Assembly: GCA_964461295.1 (NCBI GenBank)
Contig: CAYWTX010000644.1
Span: forward strand, 1 to 24,195
Source: CAYWTX01 sp964461295
GTDB taxonomy: Bacteria > Planctomycetota > Phycisphaerae > SM23-33
Length of the DNA stretch: 24,195 nt
Direction: 5' to 3'
This document shows positions 7,133-13,661 of the stretch, piece by piece. The notes beneath the pieces were generated by a model. It worked only from the letters and a program-made list of their open reading frames with translations, was not told the origin of the DNA and ran no database searches. The position numbers and the translations under genes were made by a program. Positions within the stretch are counted from its first letter, which is position 1. Every line of letters begins with the position of its first letter.

Positions 7133-7586
7133 CGCCACGTCAATTGGTTACCAGTTACCGGTGGTTACCGCGCTTCCCCCATTGATTCCTATACGCACGT
7201 GTGTGCGCACACACGCGCGTGACGCGCGCATACGCGATGGCGCTCATACCGGGACACCCGGTAACCAAGTAGTAACCGGTAACCCGCCGCCCTCGACGGA
7301 CGTGACGATCCTGCGGCACTGGCGCTGCATCGACTGCCGCAAGTTCTCCCACGTCGCCCAGGACTACTTCTGCTCGGAGTACATCGGCGGCACGAAGGTC
7401 GTTTGGGCGACAGGCAGGCGGGAGTGTGCCCCGCCGCCCGAGGCATGGCACTACTGCTCGCACTACGACGGACCTCAGGTCAGCAAGGACGTCTGGGTCT
7501 GGCGGCGCAGGTCGCGTCAGGTTGGCGCAGGTTCGACGATCGCGCCCGAGGTCGAGCAACCAGACGAGGACGGAGCGGCGATATGA
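7122..7586 (+). CDS. hypothetical Cys-rich protein whose 5' part reads through the candidate origin
   Basis: A 154-residue frame starting with GTG after GGGGGAAAGCC and overlapping the primase stop by 11 bases. Codons 9-55 run through the repeat structure at 7146-7284, giving low-complexity sequence (GYQLPVVT, THARDARIRD, NQVVTGN). The conserved-looking part starts near GTG 7302: TILRHWRCIDCRKF, with C-x2-C and further Cys/His residues (FCSEY, EC, HYCSHY) that could bind zinc. Either translation starts at 7122 and tolerates the origin DNA, or at 7302 without a clear ribosome site. No function is recognised. Confidence 0.55.
   Translation: MSSSATSIGYQLPVVTALPPLIPIRTCVRTHARDARIRDGAHTGTPGNQVVTGNPPPSTDVTILRHWRCIDCRKFSHVAQDYFCSEYIGGTKVVWATGRRECAPPPEAWHYCSHYDGPQVSKDVWVWRRRSRQVGAGSTIAPEVEQPDEDGAAI
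7146..7284. other. candidate replication origin: inverted GGTTACC iteron triplets around a Z-DNA-prone palindromic core
   Basis: Left arm: GGTTACC at 7146, AGTTACC at 7153, GGTTACC at 7163. Right arm, inverted: GGTAACC at 7260, AGTAACC at 7271, GGTAACC at 7278. The spacing is mirrored: two abutting copies on the outside and one separated by 3-4 bases on the inside. Between them lies a tract of alternating pyrimidine/purine from 7190 to 7221 and again 7222-7236, containing an 18-bp perfect palindrome at 7198-7215. The position directly after a P4-alpha-like primase-helicase gene fits an origin whose iterons are bound by that protein. This functional reading is inference; the structure itself is directly visible. 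Confidence 0.65.
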
Positions 7587-7692
7587 CGCGCATCAACATG
7601 GGCAAGATGGGCAAGGACGTTTAGGTACTCCGCCGGCTTCCATCGCGGAAGACCGCGTCGGGAACGGTCGGGAACTGGCTTTTTGTTTGTTG

Positions 7693-7870
7693 CAGGCGCG
7701 AACAGGACCGCGCGGCAGGCATGGTAAGGCGTGGTCCAGCCGTATCTGGGCGGGTCGAAGCATGGCGTGACATGGTGAGGTCTGGCGGTTGAGGCTTGAC
7801 GGGGCTTGGTCGTTCCAGGCCCGGCATGGCGTGACGTGGCAGGCGCGGTCGGCCGGATGCGGCGAATGCT
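7693..7870 (+). repeat. degenerate GGCNN pentanucleotide array 3 (gap 7587-7916)
   Basis: The 330-base gap after the gene at 7122 has three parts. First comes a possible 13-codon frame (7583-7624) and a weak hairpin at 7634-7655 (CGGCTTCC/GGAAGaCCG), with a T-rich run at 7679-7691 too far downstream for a confident terminator. Next is the array, with 5-base periodicity (GGCAG GCATG GTAAG GCGTG) and two copies of GCATGGCGTG at 7760 and 7824. Last is a short leader with AAAGGAG, the ribosome site of the methyltransferase gene at 7917. Frames starting inside the array are artefacts. Confidence 0.65.
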
Positions 7871-7916
7871 TCCGTCCCGGCTATTCATAGGAATCGAACA
7901 CGAAAGGAGTCTCCAG

Positions 7917-9227
7917 ATGCAGATCGAAATGTGGGACATCGACAAGGTGAAGGAATACGAGCGGAACCCGCGATGCAACGACGAGGCCGTGGACGCCGTC
8001 GCCCAGTCGATCCGGGAGTTCGGTTTCAAGATCCCGGCGCTTGTGGACAAGGACGGCGTGCTAATTGCCGGCCACACCAGGCTCAAGGCCGCCCGGAAGA
8101 TCGGCATGACGCAGATTCCGGTCATTCGCGCTGAGGACTTGACGCCTGAGCAGGTCCAGGCGCTTCGGTTGGCCGACAACAAACTGCACGAACTGTCGTC
8201 GTGGAACCTAGAGTTTCTTCCGCTCGAACTGAAGGATCTCCAGGCGGCCGACTTCGACCTGTCGACACTCGGCTTCGACCAGGAGGAACTGGCCAAACTG
8301 CTGGATGGCGGCGTCCAGGGCGGGCTGACCGACCCGGACGACGTGCCCGCGCCGCCGGACGAGGCCATCACCCGCAAGGGCGACCTGTGGATACTGGGCA
8401 ACCACCGGCTGCTATGCGGTGACAGCAGCAAGCCCGAGGACGTCGACCGTCTTCTGGACGGCGCGACCATCCAGTTGGTGAACACTGATCCGCCGTACAA
8501 CGTCGGCGTCGCCTCTCGCAGCAACAACGCCATCGCCGCCTCCGGCGACCGGCCCATCGGCCAGCAAGGCATGGACATGGCCATCCGCAAGGGCGAGCAC
8601 AAGGTGGACAAGAAGCTGCGGGCGAAGGACCGCTCGCTCGTGAACGACTTCATCTCCGACGAGGAGTTCGCCCGGCTGCTCCGCGCGTGGTTCGGCAACA
8701 TCACGCGTGTGCTGGAGCCCGGGCGCGGCTTCTACATCTGGGGCGGGTACAGCAACATCTGGAACTACCCCAACGCGCTGAAGGAAAGCGAGCTGTATTT
8801 CAGCCAGATGATCATCTGGGTCAAGGAGCACCCCGTCCTGACGCGCAAGGACTTCATGGGCAACCACGAATGGTGCTTCTACGGGTGGAAGGAAGGCGCG
8901 GCGCACAAGTTCTTCGGCCCGGCCAACATCACGGACGTCTGGTCGGTGAAGAAGGTCAACCCCCAGTCGATGGTCCATTTGACGGAGAAGCCCGTCGAGT
9001 TGGCCGTCCGCGCCCTCTCTTACTCGTCGCTTCAGGGCGAGAACGTGCTGGACCTCTTCGGCGGCTCGGGCAGCACGCTGATCGCCTGCGAGCAGACGGG
9101 CCGGAAGGCCCACCTGATGGAGATCGACCCGCTCTACTGCGACGTCATCGTCCAGCGGTGGGAGAAGTTCACCGGAAAGAAGGCCGAACTCGCACCTACG
9201 TCAGCCTGTCTTTCTGGAGCAAACTGA
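7917..9227 (+). CDS. ParB-domain DNA methyltransferase (N4-cytosine or N6-adenine)
   Basis: 436 residues. AAAGGAG lies 7 bases before the ATG at 7917, so the longer in-frame start inside the repeat array is rejected. Residues 1-100 form a ParB/sulfiredoxin-like N domain (VAQSIREFGFKIPALVD, then GHTRLKAA). The methylase follows with DPPY at 191-194 (catalytic motif IV) before the SAM-binding DLFGGSGST at 379-387, the order of beta-class enzymes. Such fusions are frequent in phages and presumably protect or mark phage DNA. The C-terminus after GKKAEL is unusual (APTSACLSGAN) and overlaps the convergent RES gene by 32 bases; this tail may have been altered when that cassette arrived. Confidence 0.92.
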   Translation: MQIEMWDIDKVKEYERNPRCNDEAVDAVAQSIREFGFKIPALVDKDGVLIAGHTRLKAARKIGMTQIPVIRAEDLTPEQVQALRLADNKLHELSSWNLEFLPLELKDLQAADFDLSTLGFDQEELAKLLDGGVQGGLTDPDDVPAPPDEAITRKGDLWILGNHRLLCGDSSKPEDVDRLLDGATIQLVNTDPPYNVGVASRSNNAIAASGDRPIGQQGMDMAIRKGEHKVDKKLRAKDRSLVNDFISDEEFARLLRAWFGNITRVLEPGRGFYIWGGYSNIWNYPNALKESELYFSQMIIWVKEHPVLTRKDFMGNHEWCFYGWKEGAAHKFFGPANITDVWSVKKVNPQSMVHLTEKPVELAVRALSYSSLQGENVLDLFGGSGSTLIACEQTGRKAHLMEIDPLYCDVIVQRWEKFTGKKAELAPTSACLSGAN

Positions 9228-10233
9228 GATGGCGAGCGTTATCGTGACATTCCTGCTGCACGTTGGCCCCGCCGGTTGTACTGGCCCACATGCAGGGCTG
9301 TGTGAGATCGAAGGCGCGTTTCAATTTGCCGCAATGACCGGCCTGCAAATGAAGCTCGCGGGCAGGGAACACGAAGTTCGCTGTCGAGCGGATGGCGTCA
9401 GGGTCTGGAACATATCGAGTCGAGAAGTACCGAATACCATCGCACTGGTCGGCCTCCCGAATAAGCCATTGCGTGATGATCTGTGGAACAATGTACTCCG
9501 GGTAGAAACGGCCCTGTTCGTGGAGCACCCGGATGGAAGCACCGGCCTGAAGCGGCCAGCAGACGGAGTAGCTGATCAATATGTTTTCAAGAGGTGGGTT
9601 GCTGCCCTCCGGTCGCAGGGCAGAACCAGCAGCGACTTGGGCCAGCGCCGAAGGGCGATAACCGAAGTCCAACACCTTCAAGTCGTGACGGGGAGCGAAT
9701 TCAGCGACCGCCATTTGCGCCAGACGGTTGTCAGGTACGCGGCATTCTGCTTGGCACACCTGAAGCGAACCGCCCAGGTACAAGCATGGAAAACCTGGAA
9801 TTCCGTATCTGTGACGGCCGACCATATGACGAAGCTCGAAGGGCCAGTGGAACATGAACGGGCGGGTCAACTGGTTCTGCTGCAACTCACACATGCGATA
9901 AAGTGGAGCAATCGCATCGCCTCCGATTCCAATCGAGTACATGTTCTGGATTCGGGGAAGCACGAAGCTGATGCCGTCGCATATCTGGCCGTATGCCCGG
10001 TCAGGCTGCCCTTGGAAATAGGCATCCACCGCACCCGTCACCCATCGCCCAAGCATCTCGATCTGATCCCTCTCTGCTCTTATCCGTCGGCACAGATGGC
10101 AGGTGCTGTCGAGGGAGTCAACGGCCGCGAGATACTCGTTGACGATTCTCCGAAGGTAGTACCGGAGGTCGGAGTGGTCCCGATCTTTCGGAAGTCGCAT
10201 GACATCGCTGGTGAAGAGCTCGTGAATGTTCAT
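9196..10233 (-). CDS. RES-domain protein (putative NAD+-degrading toxin/defence moron)
   Basis: 345 residues on the opposite strand to its neighbours, visibly less GC-rich. The RES domain begins near 108. The diagnostic triad R142-x9-Y152-x10-E163 lies in RYGIPGFPCLY and LGGSLQVCQAE, and the later segments IRYFSTR and NFVFP also fit. RES toxins of Xre-RES pairs degrade NAD+. Here no Xre antitoxin is adjacent; instead about 105 N-terminal residues include C-x2-C (CHLC) and helices, as in longer RES proteins with an added N-terminal domain. The gene has its own promoter (10271-10298) and AGGAAC ribosome site. The last 11 codons read into methylase DNA, suggesting the original stop was lost on insertion. 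A role in abortive infection or superinfection exclusion is inferred. Confidence 0.8.
   Translation of the reverse strand: MNIHELFTSDVMRLPKDRDHSDLRYYLRRIVNEYLAAVDSLDSTCHLCRRIRAERDQIEMLGRWVTGAVDAYFQGQPDRAYGQICDGISFVLPRIQNMYSIGIGGDAIAPLYRMCELQQNQLTRPFMFHWPFELRHMVGRHRYGIPGFPCLYLGGSLQVCQAECRVPDNRLAQMAVAEFAPRHDLKVLDFGYRPSALAQVAAGSALRPEGSNPPLENILISYSVCWPLQAGASIRVLHEQGRFYPEYIVPQIITQWLIREADQCDGIRYFSTRYVPDPDAIRSTANFVFPARELHLQAGHCGKLKRAFDLTQPCMWASTTGGANVQQECHDNARHLSLLQKDRLT
9229..9236 (+). repeat. left copy of 8-bp direct repeat flanking the RES cassette
   Basis: ATGGCGAG directly after the methylase stop (tgag). The same 8 bases occur at 10252 beyond the RES start. A second shared word, CCTACGTCA, occurs at 9195 and 10242. 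The pair could be an insertion footprint or could be chance. Confidence 0.4.
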
Positions 10234-10251
10234 CTTCTGTTCCTACGTCAA

Positions 10252-10259
10252 ATGGCGAG
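10252..10259 (+). repeat. right copy of 8-bp direct repeat flanking the RES cassette
   Basis: ATGGCGAG, matching 9229-9236. From here a plus-strand frame of 27 codons runs to a TGA overlapping the radical SAM start (ATGA at 10332), so it may be the remnant of a small gene that followed the methylase before the RES cassette was inserted. Confidence 0.4.
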
Positions 10260-10270
10260 TCGGTCGCTGC

Positions 10271-10298
10271 ATCATACAGAAGGATCGTCAGACGACAA
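10271..10298 (-). promoter_or_regulatory. sigma70-type promoter for the RES gene
   Basis: Reading the minus strand, TTGTCG (-35, 10298-10293) is followed by 16 bases and TATGAT (-10, 10276-10271), matching consensus at 4/6 and 5/6. Transcription would start about 30 bases before the RES ATG, leaving room for the AGGAAC ribosome site. This makes the RES gene independently transcribed within the phage genome. Confidence 0.6.
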
Positions 10299-10331
10299 GT
10301 TGATTCATCTGCCCCTCACGGAGGTCGCGGC

Positions 10332-11216
10332 ATGATCGCCCGCGTGTTCCCAAGGCGAACCAGTGCGACGCCCGACGACGAGTTGGCCTTCGTCGGCGAC
10401 CCGCCGTTGTTCCTCCCGGCGGTAGATGAAGTGCATGTCTCCTGCACGTTCACCTGGGACAGGCCCGAGGCCGAGCGCCTGGCGAAATCATGGGGCCAGC
10501 ACGGATACAAGGTCAGCATCGGCGGGCCCGCCTACGACGCGCCGGCGGGCGAGTTCACGCCGGGCATGTACGTCAAGACCGGCATGACGATCACTAGCCG
10601 GGGCTGCGTGCGTCGCTGCCCGTTCTGCTTCGTGCCCCAGCGCGAGGGCCGGTTGCGGCTCCTGGACATCAAGCCCGGCTGGGACATCCTGGACAACAAC
10701 CTGCTGGCCTGCCCGCGCGGGCACATCGAGGCCGTGCTGGACATGCTGGAAGGCCAGCCCCGAGCGGCGCGGTTCACCGGCGGAATCGACGCCCGGCTGT
10801 GCCGGCCGTGGTTCACCAAACGGCTGGGCCGGATGCGCGTGCAGATTCTCTACACCGCGTATGACATGCCCCGCGCACGCCCGCAGGTGGAACGGGCCGT
10901 CAAGATGCTGCGGGCCGAGGGTCTGTCGCAGCGGCAGGTCGGCTGCTACGTCCTGGTGGGCCAGGACGGCGACTGCCTGGAACACGCCGAGGCGCGGCTG
11001 GAGTGGGTCTTTCAGACGGGCGGTACGCCGTTCGCCATGTTCTACCGCCCCGCGGACGACCTGCGTTTCACCATCCCGCCCACGTGGCGTTCCTTCGTGC
11101 GGAAGTGGAACCGCCCGGCGTGCATCTTCGCCAGCCACGATGGTTCTGCGGGGAGTGACATGACCGAGAGCGCCCCGGCCGCGGGGACCAGGGCGCTGGA
11201 GGAGGTGTTGGCATGA
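10332..11216 (+). CDS. phage radical SAM protein of unknown substrate
   Basis: 294 residues. The radical SAM cluster motif C92-x3-C96-x2-C99 is in TSRGCVRRCPFCF. The N-terminal 85 residues (WDRPEAERLAKSW, then VSIGGPAY) resemble the B12-binding-like front part of some radical SAM enzymes. Downstream are GGIDARLC, a strand ILYTAYDMP, and GCYVLVGQDGD, consistent with a partial TIM barrel. A short Ala/Glu-rich tail ends the protein. Related genes recur in phage replication regions without a known substrate; nucleotide or tRNA modification is possible but unproven. It ends 2 bases before a convergent minus-strand gene, with no terminator visible. Confidence 0.85.
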   Translation: MIARVFPRRTSATPDDELAFVGDPPLFLPAVDEVHVSCTFTWDRPEAERLAKSWGQHGYKVSIGGPAYDAPAGEFTPGMYVKTGMTITSRGCVRRCPFCFVPQREGRLRLLDIKPGWDILDNNLLACPRGHIEAVLDMLEGQPRAARFTGGIDARLCRPWFTKRLGRMRVQILYTAYDMPRARPQVERAVKMLRAEGLSQRQVGCYVLVGQDGDCLEHAEARLEWVFQTGGTPFAMFYRPADDLRFTIPPTWRSFVRKWNRPACIFASHDGSAGSDMTESAPAAGTRALEEVLA

Positions 11217-11218
11217 TG

Positions 11219-11602
11219 CTACGCGGGAAGTGGCGTGACCTCGAAGGCGCACACCCAAAGCTCGCCATCGGCTGTGCGGTGCTCGTTGCACTGGTCGCCG
11301 CTGGTGACGTCCACGCGGTACGTGGTCCCGCTGTCGTCGGTCTCGAAGTCGCGGACGACGCCTTCGGCCTTCTGCATGCCTTGGTCGATGCTGATGGCCA
11401 CGCGCGTCCCGACGGCGATGGCCGCGCGGTCCAGCCGGCGACGCAGTCGAGCGGCGCTGCGGATGCGGATGCTTCGCTTGGTCTGCTCGTTGACCGCGTC
11501 CCACCCGCCGTAGGGACTGGCTCCCGTGATACGGACGGGCACGACCTTGCCGCTGACCTTCGCGGCGTAGACGCCGCCGATGGTGACCTCGTTCTTCTTC
11601 AT
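11219..11602 (-). CDS. small protein with SH3/Tudor-like N-terminal beta domain (paralogue of next gene's N-terminus)
   Basis: 127 residues, last gene of the minus-strand operon. The N-terminus VTIGGVYAAKVSGKVVPVRI closely matches IEIGKVYSAKVGGSWLPVRI of the gene at 11606-12160, so both carry a duplicated beta domain of about 50 residues. A basic stretch (SAARLRRRLDR) and a second beta region follow. GGAGG lies 11 bases before the ATG. Nucleic-acid or chromatin binding is suggested by the basic character and by the neighbour's HTH domain, not demonstrated. Confidence 0.7.
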   Translation of the reverse strand: MKKNEVTIGGVYAAKVSGKVVPVRITGASPYGGWDAVNEQTKRSIRIRSAARLRRRLDRAAIAVGTRVAISIDQGMQKAEGVVRDFETDDSGTTYRVDVTSGDQCNEHRTADGELWVCAFEVTPLPA

Positions 11603-11605
11603 GGC

Positions 11606-12160
11606 TTACTTGGCCTCCTTCCCGACGGCGGTGCGAGCGGCGATGCCCGCGGCGGCCAGCTCGAAGTGGCCCCGCTCGGTCTTGCGGAAGCGGCTGGCGT
11701 CGCCCTTGACCGATATCTCGCGGATGATGGCGGCGTAGATGGTCGCCGCCGGCGTCTTGCCGCCGGTCTTCCACAGGCCCGTCTCCAGCATCCGCTTGAC
11801 CATGTCGGCCGTGTTCATCGGCTTGCCGGCCTCGGCCAGGACCGCTGCCGCCGCGTCCAGCCCGCTGGGCTTCCGTTCCTTCTTCTCCTTGGCCGCGGCC
11901 TTGGACTTCCCGGTCTTCGGTTCGGCGACCGGGGCGGGCACGTCATCTGCCTTGGGCGCGTGGGCCGACGTCCACGCCTCGACCGTCTGGCCGTCGCCCT
12001 TGACGGCGTCCGTGCAGGTCTTGACGGTCTTGCCGCTGGGCATGGCGACGCCCTCGTAGCGCCCGTGCCCCAGCGACTTGTCGATCCGCACCGGCAGCCA
12101 CGAGCCGCCGACCTTCGCGCTGTACACCTTCCCGATCTCAATCTTCCGCTTCGCGTTCAT
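11606..12160 (-). CDS. HARE-HTH domain protein with N-terminal beta domain
   Basis: 184 residues from the ATG at 12160, which has AAGGAG 6 bases upstream; a TTG two codons earlier is not needed. The N-terminal beta domain (residues 5-50) matches the next gene. A Lys/Ala/Pro linker covers 65-98. Residues about 99-169 form a winged helix of the HARE-HTH type: GLDAAAAVLAEAGKPMNTADMV, the TGLW segment, TPAATIYAAIIREI, then the wing RFRKTERGHFEL. HARE-HTH domains occur in restriction endonucleases, ASXL proteins and RNA-polymerase delta, linking them to DNA or modified-DNA recognition. In this phage operon it may act as a regulator or DNA-binding adaptor. Confidence 0.8.
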   Translation of the reverse strand: MNAKRKIEIGKVYSAKVGGSWLPVRIDKSLGHGRYEGVAMPSGKTVKTCTDAVKGDGQTVEAWTSAHAPKADDVPAPVAEPKTGKSKAAAKEKKERKPSGLDAAAAVLAEAGKPMNTADMVKRMLETGLWKTGGKTPAATIYAAIIREISVKGDASRFRKTERGHFELAAAGIAARTAVGKEAK

Positions 12161-12229
12161 GTGCAACTCCTTGTGGTTGGGCCCGGTCCCGTGCGGCTCG
12201 AACGAGCGCGCCGGTATCCGGGCGGTTTC

Positions 12230-12604
12230 TCAAAGTCCGACCTCTTCGCAGAGGGCGTTGTACTGGTCCGTGCCGACCATGCCGACGAGCTGGTCGGCCA
12301 GCCACCGAATCTCCTTGTTGACGCCGTCGTTCTTGGTGCCGGCGGCGAACAGGTGCGCCGCGATGGCAGCGACGGCCTGGGGCGAGAGGTTGTCCCGCAG
12401 GACGTCGCGGACGACCTCGTCGCCCGCCCCGGTGTACGTGAACCGATGCTGGACCGGCTTGTGCCCCAGGCCGTGGTCGCGGTCCCAGAAGGCGAGGATT
12501 TCCGCGTCGCTGTAGCCCTTTTTCCGCAGGTACTTCAGGTCGCTGGGCGAGTACATGGGATGCTTGGCGATGCGGTCCGCGATGCTCTTGGTGCTTCTCT
12601 TCAT
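12230..12604 (-). CDS. hypothetical phage protein
   Basis: 124 residues with TAGGAG 6 bases before the ATG. The N-terminus is basic and helical (SIADRIAKHPMYSPSDLKYL), followed by KKGYSDAEILAFWDRD, an HTH-sized helix pair. The C-terminal half is helical (PQAVAAIAAHLFAAG). No family recognised. It belongs to the seven-gene minus-strand operon. Confidence 0.7.
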   Translation of the reverse strand: MKRSTKSIADRIAKHPMYSPSDLKYLRKKGYSDAEILAFWDRDHGLGHKPVQHRFTYTGAGDEVVRDVLRDNLSPQAVAAIAAHLFAAGTKNDGVNKEIRWLADQLVGMVGTDQYNALCEEVGL

Positions 12605-12613
12605 GGCGGTCTC

Positions 12614-12835
12614 CTACCGGCTACGGACGATGGTCAGTTGAAACTCGCTGCCGTCGGCGGTCGTGACGGTCAGCCCGGCGTTCTGGGTCAGCACGCCGTC
12701 CTCGTCGAAGGTGCGGACGCGCCGCAGGTTGACAAGGTCGTCGGGCACGTTGGCGTCGCCGGCCTCGTCTTCATTCATCAGGGCGATGTCTCGCAGGAGC
12801 GTCTTGAGGGCGTCTTGAAGTTCGTGTTCGTCCAC
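12614..12835 (-). CDS. small acidic hypothetical protein
   Basis: 73 residues, GTG start with AAGGAG 7 bases upstream. Acidic throughout: helix HELQDALKTLLRDIALMNEDEAG, then short strands ending TADGSEFQLTIVRSR. Ten bases separate it from the next gene. Highly acidic small phage proteins sometimes mimic DNA or act as anti-host factors; nothing here proves that. Confidence 0.65.
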   Translation of the reverse strand: MDEHELQDALKTLLRDIALMNEDEAGDANVPDDLVNLRRVRTFDEDGVLTQNAGLTVTTADGSEFQLTIVRSR

Positions 12836-12850
12836 GGTCGTTCTCCTTGG

Positions 12851-13033
12851 CTAGTCGTTGCGTGCGGCCCGGATGCACTCGTCGCGGTGGGCGCGGGCCT
12901 CGTCCACCAATGCGGCCAGTTCGGGGTCGCTGCAGTCGATGCCGCGCTCCCGGACCTCCTTTACCAGGGCGTCGAGGCAGTCGGCGGCGTCGAGCAGGAC
13001 CTTCTTCACATGCTTCTTCTTGGCGGGCGTCAT
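12851..13033 (-). CDS. small helical hypothetical protein
   Basis: 60 residues from the ATG at 13033 (AAAGGA upstream); an in-frame GTG would add five residues. Predicted to be almost entirely helical: a basic start (TPAKKKHVKKVLLDAADCL) and an acidic second helix. It contains two separated Cys residues plus one near the end. No family recognised. Confidence 0.6.
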   Translation of the reverse strand: MTPAKKKHVKKVLLDAADCLDALVKEVRERGIDCSDPELAALVDEARAHRDECIRAARND

Positions 13034-13051
13034 GGCGTGTCCTTTCACGGG

Positions 13052-13327
13052 TCAGTCACCGAGTTGCTGAAGCAGCCGGTAGTAGCCGTGGATCATGGAG
13101 TTCGTCCCGCGGCAGCCGTCCATCGCCTCCTGGAGGGCAGCCGCCACGGCGAACTGCTCGTTCTCGAACCGGGCGTTGGCGGTCAGCGTGCGGATGCGGC
13201 GATGCACGCCGAACCGCCCGGTGCGCGGCGTGGACATGGTCACCTCGATGACGCTGTCGCTGCTCTTGCGCTGGATGGTGCCGGTGGCACCGTTCTCGCC
13301 CTCGATGTCGATTCGCGTGATCTTCAT
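13052..13327 (-). CDS. hypothetical protein, beta-rich N-terminus
   Basis: 91 residues with TAGGAG 6 bases before the ATG. The first 60 residues alternate strands (MKITRIDIEGENGATGTIQR, VIEVTM), the rest is helical with HGYYRLLQQLGD at the end. The 9-base gap to the gene upstream indicates one transcript. Function unknown. Confidence 0.65.
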   Translation of the reverse strand: MKITRIDIEGENGATGTIQRKSSDSVIEVTMSTPRTGRFGVHRRIRTLTANARFENEQFAVAAALQEAMDGCRGTNSMIHGYYRLLQQLGD

Positions 13328-13336
13328 GGTCGTCTC

Positions 13337-13585
13337 CTATTCAGCGTTCAGTGCCAGGATGGTGCTGGGCGTGTAGCCGCACCGGCGGGCCTCGGCGTTG
13401 ATGGCCTGCCGGATGGCGCTGCCGGACTTGTTGGCGTAGTAGATGGTGGCCAGGCGCTTCCACCCGAGAACCTCGACCCGGCGGCGGCCGTTCCGCATCC
13501 GGGCGGTCAACCATTCGGCCGTCACCGACTCGACGGGGCGGTCGTATCCGGCAATCCTGATCGTGGTTTTCTTGGTCGTTTTCAT
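13337..13585 (-). CDS. small basic hypothetical protein, first gene of the minus-strand operon
   Basis: 82 residues from the ATG at 13585 with AAAGGA 7-8 bases upstream; further in-frame ATGs at 13603 and 13609 lack good sites, and the much longer open frame to 13900 runs through the divergent promoter region. Basic, with a strand-rich start and a helical end (AIRQAINAEARRCGYTPSTIL). Being first, it may be expressed most strongly. Not recognised. Confidence 0.65.
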   Translation of the reverse strand: MKTTKKTTIRIAGYDRPVESVTAEWLTARMRNGRRRVEVLGWKRLATIYYANKSGSAIRQAINAEARRCGYTPSTILALNAE

Positions 13586-13602
13586 CGCGTTTTCCTTTCG
13601 CA

Positions 13603-13614
13603 TGTTCATGAACA
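13603..13614. promoter_or_regulatory. 12-bp perfect palindrome, candidate operator
   Basis: TGTTCATGAACA reads the same on both strands. It lies 18 bases upstream of the first minus-strand gene, in its probable 5' leader or promoter, between two divergent operons. A repressor or activator dimer could bind here. Confidence 0.45.
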
Positions 13615-13661
13615 CATCAGGCCGCCGAATCGCGGACGTGCCAACTTGATTCTGCCCAGAC

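Noticed and set aside
7583..7624. 13-codon frame after the gene at 7122
   Set aside because: Too short to support; low-complexity (Met/Gly/Lys).
7634..7691. Intrinsic terminator before array 3
   Set aside because: The hairpin is short with a bulge and the T-rich run is about 24 bases away.
1391..7870. Pentanucleotide arrays as CRISPR
   Set aside because: There are no identical repeats separated by unique spacers; the unit is 5 bases and degenerate.
7806..7916. Longer methyltransferase start inside array 3
   Set aside because: The ATG at 7917 has AAAGGAG at ideal spacing and begins the ParB-like domain; the extension is repeat-derived.
9229..10335. 368-codon plus-strand frame antisense to the RES gene, ending in an ATGA overlap with the radical SAM gene
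   Set aside because: The minus strand has RES motifs, a promoter and a ribosome site; the plus frame shows no recognisable protein. Its ends may be remnants of an older small gene.
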